The notes below the pieces were generated by a model. The model was not told the origin of the DNA. It saw nothing but the letters and a program-made list of their open reading frames with translations, and made no database searches. Shown here in pieces: positions 1-5,111 of a DNA stretch of 11,209 bases. The translations under genes and the position numbers were made by a program. Within the stretch, counting starts at the first letter, position 1. Each line of letters starts with the position of its first letter. Origin of the DNA: Fimenecus sp051881415 (GTDB taxonomy: Bacteria > Bacillota > Clostridia > Oscillospirales > Acutalibacteraceae); assembly GCA_051881415.1 (NCBI GenBank), contig JBJEPV010000083.1, positions 1 to 11,209 of the forward strand, read 5' to 3'.

Positions 1-55
1 TAACTGAAAATCATTTATTGATAGCTCTGTTACAAGGAAGTTCAAAAAAGATTAA

Positions 56-298
56 TTGGACTACCCGTATTCCGTTAGATTTAAAGAAGGTTACACTTTC
101 GTTGCATTGAATGCGCGCGGCGATGTCAACGGCGATGGCAATTTGGATTTAACGGACTATGCCATGATTGTAAACGCAACGGTAGGGGCGAGTGAGTTAA
201 CGGGCGTCGCAAAGATAGCCGCCGATTTAAACAGCGACGGCGCCGTAGATGCGTTTGATGCCGCGCTGTTAAATCTTTGTTTGAATAATTATTGCTGA
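56..298 (+). CDS. Dockerin type I domain remnant, 3' end of a broken gene
   Basis: The reading frame encodes two canonical dockerin calcium-binding loops. The first is at residues 23-34 (DVNGDGNLDLTD) and the second at 57-68 (DLNSDGAVDAFD), each with Asp/Asn at positions 1, 3, 5, 9 and 12 and followed by a short helix. Dockerins are normally C-terminal modules that anchor secreted enzymes or structural proteins to cohesins outside the cell, so an 80-residue protein that is almost only a dockerin is unexpected. An in-frame TAA lies immediately upstream (53-55) and another in-frame stop at 5-7. The only start is a TTG with no well-spaced ribosome binding site. There is no signal peptide. I read this as the tail of a larger secreted protein whose upstream part was lost or frameshifted. 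Frame 3 is open from 3 to 107, so a single indel could join it to this frame, but its translation is not recognisable. Confidence 0.55.
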   Translation: MDYPYSVRFKEGYTFVALNARGDVNGDGNLDLTDYAMIVNATVGASELTGVAKIAADLNSDGAVDAFDAALLNLCLNNYC

Positions 299-339
299 AC
301 CTCTAAGAGAGAGGAATAACGGGTCGTCGAGTCTCTGAT

Positions 340-374
340 TCCCTACGATCGAAAATATTGTGTGCGCGTAGGGA
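340..374. repeat. Inverted repeat TCCCTACG / CGTAGGGA
   Basis: Eight bases at 340-347 are the exact reverse complement of 367-374, with 19 bases between. The right arm is also the start of the palindromic repeat at 366-392, so the two together may be the edges of a small non-autonomous repeat unit. No reading frame is present. Confidence 0.45.
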
Positions 375-392
375 TCGGTCTTGACCGTTCCG
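366..392 (+). repeat. Short palindromic repeat, family A, copy 1
   Basis: This is a GCGTAGGGA lead followed by an imperfect palindrome (CGGTC-TT-GACCG, flanked by GGA and TCC) and ending in TTCCG. A close relative lies at 10392-10417, ten kilobases away at the other end of the window. The two copies share the GCGTAGGGA lead, the CGGTC/ACCG arms and the GTTCCG end. The layout resembles REP-like or miniature palindromic intergenic repeats. Confidence 0.6.
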
Positions 393-418
393 TAAAATGT
401 AAAATTATTTCAAAATTC

Positions 419-447
419 GCGGGCGGGCACGGAGACTTGCCCCTACG
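419..447 (+). repeat. Short GC-rich palindromic repeat, family B, copy 1
   Basis: The arms GGGCA (425-429) and TGCCC lie around a CGGAGACT core, and the unit ends in CCCTACG, the inverse of the CGTAGGG that opens family A. It lies 26 bases after the family A copy. A related element (GCGGGC, 6-base loop, GCCCGC) at 10481-10510 likewise follows a family A copy. Confidence 0.5.
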
Positions 448-468
448 ATTGGATATACAAACCCCAAT

Positions 469-499
469 TTGTCTAATCCGCCGCAAGGCTGATTATAAA
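469..499 (+). promoter_or_regulatory. Possible promoter for the acetyltransferase leader
   Basis: A TTGTCT element (469-474) is followed 19 bases later by TATAAA (494-499), or 18 bases later by TTATAA preceded by TGA, an extended -10 arrangement. Transcription would start near 505 and give a leader of about 130 nucleotides before the acetyltransferase. The match is imperfect and the call is tentative. Confidence 0.35.
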
Positions 500-524
500 T
501 ATTTCATTTTAAGGAGATTGCTGT

Positions 525-557
525 TTGAAAAACAACACCTCGGAGATTGTAGGCTGA
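525..557 (+). CDS. Possible 10-codon leader peptide
   Basis: A strong Shine-Dalgarno sequence, AAGGAG (511-516), sits 8 bases before a TTG that opens a 10-codon frame (MKNNTSEIVG, counting TTG as Met) ending in TGA at 555-557. The frame covers the left arm of one inverted repeat (543-551) and stops 2 bases before the left arm of the next (560-569). That is the arrangement expected of a leader peptide whose translation controls folding of the downstream mRNA, as in translational attenuation of some resistance genes. The start codon is weak and the frame short, so this could be chance. The ribosome binding site is the best argument for it. Confidence 0.35.
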   Translation: MKNNTSEIVG

Positions 558-597
558 CCGGGAGGTTTGCGTCCATACAATCTCGCACAAACCTCCC
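543..597 (+). promoter_or_regulatory. Interleaved inverted repeats: candidate pseudoknot or switching leader RNA
   Basis: Two perfect inverted repeats interlock. Arm A (543-551, GAGATTGTA) pairs with A' (576-584), giving 9 bp. Arm B (560-569, GGGAGGTTTG) pairs with B' (588-597), giving 10 bp. The order A-B-A'-B' is that of an H-type pseudoknot, with linkers of 8, 6 and 3 nucleotides. The 3-nucleotide linker would have to span the 9-bp stem, which is tight, so the helices may instead be alternatives. B' also contains CCTCC, which can pair with the GGAGG (621-625) of the acetyltransferase ribosome binding site. It matches no riboswitch class that I recognise. Confidence 0.5.
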
Positions 598-633
598 CGT
601 ATTGCAGTCAACAAGCATCAGGAGGACTAAATA

Positions 634-1260
634 ATGAATAAAAATGACTATCAAATTCGTTTAGAAAGAAAATCCGAACAAAGAGATGTGGAAAACCTCG
701 TCAGAGAGTCTTTTTGGAATGTTTACCGCCCGGGCTGTTTGGAGCATTATGTCCTGCATCGGTTAAGAGATGATGCGGCTTTTGTGCCGGAACTCGATTT
801 TGTTCTGGAAAAGGACGGAAAACGGATTGGGCAAAATGTGTTTGTGCGGGCAAATATTCAAGCGGATGACGGTAGAGAAATCCCGATTATGGCCATGGGG
901 CCGATTTGCATTGCGCCAGAATGGCAAAGGCAGGGCTACGGTAAAATTCTGTTGGACTATTCTTTGGAACAGGCAGCGGCGCTCGGTTGCGGCGCGGTTT
1001 GCTTTGAGGGAAACATTGCGTTCTACGGGAAAAGCGGCTTTGGCTATGCCTCACAATTCGGAATTCGGTATCACGGCTTGCCTGCGGGGGCAGACGCCTC
1101 TTTTTTCCTTTGCAAGGAATTGGTATCGGGGTATTTAAACGGCATTACCGGTGAATATACCCCGCCGCAAGGCTATTTTGTGGATGAAACAGAAGCAGAA
1201 TCCTTTGACAAAGCCTTCCCCTATAAGGAAAAGTTAAAGCTTCCCGGTCAACTTTTCTAA
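634..1260 (+). CDS. GNAT family N-acetyltransferase
   Basis: This 208-residue protein belongs to the GNAT superfamily, which transfers an acetyl group from acetyl-CoA to an amine. Motif A is clear: VRANIQ...PICIAPEWQRQGYGKILLDYS, with the Q-x-x-G-x-G pyrophosphate-binding loop at residues 98-103 (QRQGYG). The ELDFVLEKDGKRIGQNVF strand pair (53-70) and the FYGKSGFGY segment (130-138) are typical of the YhbS-like branch. The ATG at 634 has AGGAGG (620-625) 8 bases upstream. The substrate cannot be told from sequence; small-molecule, antibiotic or protein amines are all possible. It stands alone between a structured leader and a terminator, so it is probably monocistronic and may be controlled by that leader. 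The C-terminal 50 residues after the core fold are less conserved in appearance. Confidence 0.88.
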   Translation: MNKNDYQIRLERKSEQRDVENLVRESFWNVYRPGCLEHYVLHRLRDDAAFVPELDFVLEKDGKRIGQNVFVRANIQADDGREIPIMAMGPICIAPEWQRQGYGKILLDYSLEQAAALGCGAVCFEGNIAFYGKSGFGYASQFGIRYHGLPAGADASFFLCKELVSGYLNGITGEYTPPQGYFVDETEAESFDKAFPYKEKLKLPGQLF

Positions 1261-1267
1261 ACGAAGC

Positions 1268-1301
1268 GAAAAAGGCAATTTGCAGTAATAACGCCTTTTT
1301 C
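1268..1301 (+). terminator. Hairpin just after the acetyltransferase gene
   Basis: GAAAAAGGC (1268-1276) pairs with GCCTTTTTC (1293-1301), a 9-bp A/T-rich stem with a 16-base loop, starting 8 bases after the stop codon. It lacks a separate T-run and is probably auxiliary to the stronger terminator at 1316-1349. Confidence 0.4.
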
Positions 1302-1315
1302 CGCACAACAAAAAT

Positions 1316-1349
1316 GAGCGTGCATAGTTTTTATGCACGCTCGTTTTTT
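1316..1349. terminator. Bidirectional Rho-independent terminator
   Basis: An 11-bp perfect stem (1316-1326 with 1332-1342, arms GAGCGTGCATA / TATGCACGCTC) has a 5-base loop and is followed by a six-T run (1344-1349). On the other strand the stem is followed by the complement of the AAAAAT at 1310-1315. It can therefore terminate both the acetyltransferase from the left and the convergent DtxR-family gene from the right. Confidence 0.85.
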
Positions 1350-1370
1350 ACTATGGACATGATAAATCGG

Positions 1371-1745
1371 CTATTTTTCTCTGTGTGTCTGCGCATGGCG
1401 TTTCAGTGCTTCAAAGGTTTCGTCACTGATGTCATGCTCCATTTTGCAAGCATCGGCAACAGCGTTTTCTTTGCTGACACCGAGTTGTATCAGAACTTCG
1501 GATAAGGTTGTATGCCGTTCATAGATTTTCGTGGCAACCGCAAGACCGCTTTGCGTCAAAGTGAGCGCACCGTCTGCATCCATGAAAACATACCCACCGC
1601 TTTTTAAAAGACTGACTGCGCGGCTGACGCTTGGTTTGGAAAAACCCATATATTCGCCGACATCAACCGAGCGAACGGTGCCGCCTTGCTGTGACAGAAT
1701 ATAAATCGTTTCCAGGTACATTTCACCGGATTCCTGCAAATGCAT
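1371..1745 (-). CDS. DtxR-family metalloregulator, probably Fe(II)-responsive
   Basis: This 124-residue transcription factor has the two-domain core of the DtxR/MntR/IdeR family: an N-terminal winged helix with recognition helix near residues 36-51 (SKPSVSRAVSLLKSGG) and a metal-binding/dimerisation domain. It lacks the C-terminal SH3-like domain of DtxR, as MntR does. The inferred primary-site ligands are Met9, Glu12, His78, Cys100, Glu103 and His104. The Met (EMYLETIY) and Cys (DACKMEH) correspond to DtxR Met10 and Cys102, where MntR has Asp and Glu, which favours Fe(II) sensing. Residues matching the DtxR ancillary site (Glu83, His98) appear absent. I chose the ATG at 1745 because GGGAGGT (1758-1752) lies 6 bases upstream; the frame extends to 1823 without such support. 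It is divergent from feo and is the likely repressor of that cluster. Confidence 0.88.
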   Translation of the reverse strand: MHLQESGEMYLETIYILSQQGGTVRSVDVGEYMGFSKPSVSRAVSLLKSGGYVFMDADGALTLTQSGLAVATKIYERHTTLSEVLIQLGVSKENAVADACKMEHDISDETFEALKRHAQTHREK

Positions 1746-1794
1746 AACAGCACCTCCCAAAATATCGGATAAAAGCCACCGACAAAGTACCATC

Positions 1795-1823
1795 AGTTTA
1801 CCATAATACCCTATGAAAATCAA
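1795..1823 (-). promoter_or_regulatory. Predicted promoter of the DtxR-family gene
   Basis: On the minus strand, TTGATT (1823-1818) is followed after 17 bases by TAAACT (1800-1795), preceded by TGG, which gives an extended -10. Transcription would start near 1788, about 43 bases before the start codon. No GTTAGC/GCTAAC palindrome overlaps it, so autoregulation is not evident. Confidence 0.45.
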
Positions 1824-1912
1824 GAGATACTTCCGAAAAGACGACGGTAGGCGAGCACGGTAACGCTATCAAAACGACGGATAGCATATAGACATTTTAC
1901 ACAAGAGAGAAA

Positions 1913-1928
1913 GTTAGCGAACGCGAAC
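1913..1928. promoter_or_regulatory. Degenerate operator-like palindrome, site 0
   Basis: GTTAGC-GAAC-GCGAAC matches the GTTAGC-N4-GCTAAC palindrome found at three other places in the feo region, with one mismatch. Its centre is 108 bp upstream of site 1. The rest of the stretch 1824-1983 shows only a weak GCTATC/GATAGC inverted repeat (1865-1885) and no gene. Confidence 0.4.
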
Positions 1929-1983
1929 CGATTGTTTCATCTGCCAAAAATGCGGCATATTTTGGAAAAACAAAAATTATGGA

Positions 1984-2012
1984 TTGACAAAGACAGTACA
2001 ATCTCCTATAAT
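1984..2012 (+). promoter_or_regulatory. Consensus sigma-A promoter of the feo operon
   Basis: TTGACA (1984-1989) and TATAAT (2007-2012) are both perfect consensus hexamers separated by the optimal 17 bases. The predicted start near 2018-2020 abuts the palindrome at 2021-2036. Such a strong promoter with an overlapping operator is the expected design for a repressed iron-uptake operon. Confidence 0.9.
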
Positions 2013-2020
2013 ATCAGTTG

Positions 2021-2036
2021 GTTAGCAAAGGCTAAC
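2021..2036. promoter_or_regulatory. Predicted iron-regulator operator, site 1
   Basis: GTTAGC-AAAG-GCTAAC is a perfect 6+6 palindrome with partial flanking symmetry (TT at 2018-2019, AA at 2038-2039). It sits at the predicted transcription start, 9 bases after the -10 hexamer, so bound repressor would block initiation. The half-sites resemble the GTTAG/CTAAC arms of the DtxR/IdeR box but are spaced about 5 bp wider. Assignment to the neighbouring DtxR-family protein is inferred. Confidence 0.75.
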
Positions 2037-2049
2037 TAATTTTTCGGCA

Positions 2050-2075
2050 CGGCAGTTAGCCGAAGCTAACTGCCG
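2050..2075. promoter_or_regulatory. Predicted operator site 2 / 5' UTR hairpin
   Basis: GTTAGC-CGAA-GCTAAC (2055-2070) lies within an 11-bp perfect inverted repeat (2050-2060 with 2065-2075). Its centre is 34 bp from site 1, roughly three helical turns. Because it lies downstream of the predicted start, it would also form a stable hairpin with a CGAA loop in the mRNA, 12 bases before the feoA ribosome binding site. It may act as DNA operator, as RNA hairpin, or as both. Confidence 0.65.
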
Positions 2076-2098
2076 GTTATATCGGAAAGGAAGATTAT

Positions 2099-2311
2099 AT
2101 GATGCCGCTGACAATGGCAGAAGTCGGAGAAGAAAATATCATCAAAAAAATCGGCGGAAAACAAGAGGTGAAATCGCATTTGGAAACCCTCGGATTTGTC
2201 GTAGGCGGTGCGGTCACGGTTATCAATACCATCAGCGGCAATGTGATTGTCCATGTGAAAGACTCCCGCATTGCAATCAGTCGTGAAATGGCGCAGAAAA
2301 TTATGATTTGA
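2099..2311 (+). CDS. feoA: FeoA family protein (first copy)
   Basis: This 70-residue cytosolic protein has the SH3-like FeoA fold: a short N-terminal segment, then K-x-H-L-x-x-L-G-F-V-x-G (25-36), a beta-rich core and the closing stretch DSRIAISREMAQKIMI (55-70). FeoA proteins are thought to interact with FeoB and modulate Fe(II) transport. AGGAAG (2088-2093) precedes two consecutive ATG codons at 2099 and 2102; either could be used, with spacings of 5 and 8 bases. It is the first gene of the feo operon and is followed by a second, different feoA after 50 bases. The two copies are divergent in sequence and are not a recent duplication. Confidence 0.9.
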   Translation: MMPLTMAEVGEENIIKKIGGKQEVKSHLETLGFVVGGAVTVINTISGNVIVHVKDSRIAISREMAQKIMI

Positions 2312-2361
2312 TCTTCTGCGGTAGATATACAGAAAATCAGTATTATGGAAGGTGTGTAGGC

Positions 2362-2583
2362 ATGAAAACGCTCAAAGCAGCAAAGGTCGGCGAAACGGTT
2401 AAGGTCGTGAAGCTTCACGGCGAAGGTGCGGTTAAACGCCGCATTATGGATATGGGGCTGACGAAAGGTGTGCAAGTCCATATTCGTAAGGTTGCGCCGC
2501 TTGGGGACCCCATGGAAGTCACTGTCCGTGGGTACGAGTTATCCCTTCGCAAAGCCGATGCGGAAATGATCGAAATAGAGTAA
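2362..2583 (+). CDS. feoA: FeoA family protein (second copy)
   Basis: This is a 73-residue FeoA with the classical pattern: VGETVKVVKLHGEGAVKRRIMDMG (9-32), then LTKGVQVHIRKVAPLGDP and a closing VRGYELSLRKADAEMIEIE. The RRIMDMGLTKG segment is the most conserved part of the family. I chose the ATG at 2362 because GGAAGGTG (2347-2354) lies 7 bases upstream; the open frame reaches back to a TTG at 2308 without a ribosome binding site. The position before feoB, with a separate upstream FeoA, is the FeoA-FeoA-FeoB layout common in Clostridia. It probably contacts the FeoB G domain or membrane part. A terminator-like hairpin follows. Confidence 0.92.
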   Translation: MKTLKAAKVGETVKVVKLHGEGAVKRRIMDMGLTKGVQVHIRKVAPLGDPMEVTVRGYELSLRKADAEMIEIE

Positions 2584-2594
2584 AACAGACAGTT

Positions 2595-2619
2595 TGGGGA
2601 AGGTTTCCCCATATTTTTT
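2595..2619 (+). terminator. Terminator-like hairpin between feoA and feoB
   Basis: TGGGGAA (2595-2601) pairs with TTCCCCA (2605-2611) around a 3-base loop, followed after TA by six T residues (2614-2619). The 7-bp stem with four GC pairs and a T-run fits a Rho-independent terminator or attenuator. Some readthrough is likely, because feoB belongs to the same pathway. Confidence 0.65.
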
Positions 2620-2646
2620 GAATTCACGGTTAGCATATGCTAATTA
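2618..2646 (+). promoter_or_regulatory. Possible internal promoter for feoB
   Basis: TTGAAT (2618-2623) is followed after 17 bases by TAATTA (2641-2646), with TGC immediately upstream as an extended -10. It is weak by consensus, but the predicted operator 2629-2644 overlaps its spacer and -10, as expected if it is a regulated promoter. Confidence 0.35.
2629..2644. promoter_or_regulatory. Predicted operator site 3, upstream of feoB
   Basis: GTTAGC-ATAT-GCTAAT matches the palindrome of sites 1 and 2 with one mismatch in the last base and the same 4-base spacer. It lies between the hairpin at 2595-2619 and the feoB ribosome binding site. This makes feoB a separately controlled target of the same regulator. 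Confidence 0.65.
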
Positions 2647-2666
2647 AGAAAGCGAGGATATAACTT

Positions 2667-5084
2667 ATGGATTTGCGTATTGCCCTTGCGGGAAATCCGA
2701 ACAGCGGTAAAACGACTTTATTTAATGCCTTAACCGGTTCCAATCAATTTGTCGGGAACTGGCCGGGCGTGACGGTTGAGAAAAAAGAGGGAAAACTGAA
2801 AAAACACAACGATGTTGTGATTATTGACCTTCCCGGGATTTATTCACTCTCTCCGTATACCTTAGAGGAGGTCGTGGCGAGGAATTATTTGCTTGCCGAG
2901 CGTCCCGATGCGATTTTAAACATTATCGACGGGACAAACTTGGAAAGAAACTTATATTTGACAACCCAACTCACCGAACTCGGCATTCCCGTTGTCGTTG
3001 CAATCAATATGATGGATGTCGTAAAGAAAAACGGCGATAAAATCAATATAGAGGAACTCTCCCGTGCGCTTGGCTGTAAGGTGGTTGAAATCTCCGCATT
3101 AAAAGGCACGGGCGTTACACAAGCGGCCGAGGCGGCTATCAACGCGGCGAAAAGCGGTAAGACGGTGCCGATGCACACTTTTTCGGGCACGGTTGAACAC
3201 GCGCTCGCACATATTGAAGAGGCGGCGGTACATACTTTGCCCGAAGAACAACAACGCTGGTATGCCATCAAAATTTTTGAACGCGACGATAAAGTGCTTA
3301 CGCAGATACATCTTGACAAAGCAACCATAGAACATATTGCATCCGATATTCAAGCGGTTGAAGCGGAATTGGACGATGATGCAGAGTCCATCATCACAAA
3401 CGAGCGCTATGTTTATATCGGTCAGATTATAAAGGGCTGTTACAAGAAAAAATCTGCCGGAAAACTGTCCACCTCCGATAAGATTGATAAGGTAGTAACC
3501 AACCGCTTTGCGGCGCTCCCGATTTTTGCGGTGGTGATGTTCCTTGTGTACTATATTGCCGTTTCCACGGTCGGTACATTTGCGACCGATTGGGCGAATG
3601 ACGGCGTGTTCGGTGACGGCTGGCATCTGTTCGGCATCGGCACTGCCGCTTATGAAGATGCCATGACGGATTATGCGGTCGAAACTGTATGGACTGACGA
3701 GATGATTTCTTTTGTAGACGAAGCCGCCGCGCAAGGCGTTGTCGGTGCAGAGGATATTCAAACGGCGATTGCCGAAGAAGATTTCGGCGCATTTGACGAG
3801 GCGTATGGCTCCTATGCTGATTCGCTGGCAGAAGGAGGATATGATATTTCTGAAATCTACGAAACGGCGCTCGGCGAAGCAGCCGAAGGCGTGCCCGATC
3901 CGTCCGAATACGGCGTATGGGTGCCGGGGATTCCTGTGCTTGCCGAAAATGGACTTGCAGCTGTAAATTGCCCCACATGGTTAAGCAGTCTTTTGATTGA
4001 CGGTATTATCGGCGGCGTCGGCGCGGTACTCGGCTTTGTACCGCAAATGCTCGTATTGTTTATTCTGTTGGCGTTTTTAGAATCCTGCGGCTATATGGCG
4101 CGTATCGCATTCGTGCTTGACCGTATTTTCCGCAAATTCGGCCTTTCCGGCAAATCTTTTATTCCGATGCTCATCGGGACCGGTTGCGGTGTGCCCGGCA
4201 TTATGGCATCGCGTACCATTGAAAATGAACGCGACCGCCGTATGACGATTATGACAACGACCTTTATTCCTTGCGGTGCAAAACTTCCGATTATTGCCCT
4301 GATTGCTTCCGCGCTCTTTGACGGGGCGTGGTGGGTGGCGCCGAGCGCATACTTTATCGGGATTGCGGCCATCATTCTTTCCGGTATTATGCTCAAAAAA
4401 ACCAAAATGTTTGCCGGCGATCCCGCGCCCTTTGTAATGGAACTGCCCGCATACCACTGGCCGACCGTCGGCAATGTTTTACGCTCTATGTGGGAACGCG
4501 CTTGGTCGTTTATCAAAAAGGCAGGCACCATCATTCTGCTTTCCTCTATTGTCATTTGGGCAGGCTCCTGCTTCGGCGTGGTAGACGGCTCGTTTGCTTT
4601 CAGCACGGAAATGGATTTGGAAAACAGCATTCTCGGTATGCTCGGCGGCGCACTTTGCTGGATTTTTGCACCGCTTGGTTTCGGCAACATCAAGGCAACC
4701 GTTGCAACCGTGATGGGGTTGGTCGCCAAGGAAGAGGTTGTCGGTGTATTCGGTGTGCTGGACTTTGAAGGTATGTCCCGCCTTGCCGCGTATTCGTTCC
4801 TGGTATTCAATCTGTTATGCGCACCTTGCTTTGCGGCCATCGGTGCAATCAAGCGCGAAATGAACAGCGCGAAATGGACATGGTTTGCCATTCTGTATCA
4901 GTGTATGTTTGCTTATGCCATCTCCTTCATGATTTATCAGTTCGGTTCGGTATTTACGGGCAATCTGAATGTGATTGGTCTGATTGCGGCAGTGATTGTA
5001 CTTGCAGTTTTCGTGTATATGCTGTTCATCAAGCGTTATTCCGAAGCAACAAAACTCACAAAAAATGTGAAAGTTTCAAAATAA
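2667..5084 (+). CDS. feoB: Ferrous iron transporter FeoB with acidic loop insert
   Basis: This 805-residue Fe(II) transporter has a cytosolic GTPase domain and a polytopic membrane domain. G motifs: G1 GNPNSGKT (9-16), switch I NWPGVTVE (31-38), G3 DLPG (54-57), G4 NMMD (114-117), G5 SALKG (143-147). The Gate motifs of the permease are present: GTGCGVPGIMASRT (504-517, with Cys507) and IPCGAKLPI (534-542, with Cys536), plus LLCAPC near 716-721, matching the conserved cysteines of FeoB. After the first membrane helix (about 283-300), a loop of about 135 residues precedes the next one. Its part 329-418 carries 24 Asp/Glu and no Lys/Arg, and it makes the protein longer than many FeoB proteins. 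ATG 2667 has GAGGA (2654-2658) 8 bases upstream. A FeoB-associated peptide gene follows after 27 bases. Confidence 0.97.
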   Translation: MDLRIALAGNPNSGKTTLFNALTGSNQFVGNWPGVTVEKKEGKLKKHNDVVIIDLPGIYSLSPYTLEEVVARNYLLAERPDAILNIIDGTNLERNLYLTTQLTELGIPVVVAINMMDVVKKNGDKINIEELSRALGCKVVEISALKGTGVTQAAEAAINAAKSGKTVPMHTFSGTVEHALAHIEEAAVHTLPEEQQRWYAIKIFERDDKVLTQIHLDKATIEHIASDIQAVEAELDDDAESIITNERYVYIGQIIKGCYKKKSAGKLSTSDKIDKVVTNRFAALPIFAVVMFLVYYIAVSTVGTFATDWANDGVFGDGWHLFGIGTAAYEDAMTDYAVETVWTDEMISFVDEAAAQGVVGAEDIQTAIAEEDFGAFDEAYGSYADSLAEGGYDISEIYETALGEAAEGVPDPSEYGVWVPGIPVLAENGLAAVNCPTWLSSLLIDGIIGGVGAVLGFVPQMLVLFILLAFLESCGYMARIAFVLDRIFRKFGLSGKSFIPMLIGTGCGVPGIMASRTIENERDRRMTIMTTTFIPCGAKLPIIALIASALFDGAWWVAPSAYFIGIAAIILSGIMLKKTKMFAGDPAPFVMELPAYHWPTVGNVLRSMWERAWSFIKKAGTIILLSSIVIWAGSCFGVVDGSFAFSTEMDLENSILGMLGGALCWIFAPLGFGNIKATVATVMGLVAKEEVVGVFGVLDFEGMSRLAAYSFLVFNLLCAPCFAAIGAIKREMNSAKWTWFAILYQCMFAYAISFMIYQFGSVFTGNLNVIGLIAAVIVLAVFVYMLFIKRYSEATKLTKNVKVSK

Positions 5085-5111
5085 ATCATCCGAAAACAGA
5101 GGTGAAATGCA

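Noticed and set aside
340..447. A CRISPR-like array suggested by several similar short elements
   Set aside because: The elements are different palindromes at irregular distances, with no direct repeats separated by uniform spacers and no cas genes.
362..634. A 90-codon open frame over the repeats and the acetyltransferase leader
   Set aside because: It crosses both palindromic repeats and the inverted-repeat leader, has no ribosome binding site, and its translation is rich in residues typical of non-coding frames.
1865..1885. GCTATC / GATAGC inverted repeat in the regulator-feo intergenic region
   Set aside because: Only 6 bp with a 9-base spacer, unlike the GTTAGC-N4-GCTAAC sites, and not placed at a promoter. 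It is consistent with chance.
3099..3978. Long minus-strand open frames opposite feoB, including 3099-3761 and 3427-3978
   Set aside because: They lie antisense to a clear, conserved feoB frame and have Arg/His-rich or Cys/Phe-rich compositions typical of shadow frames.
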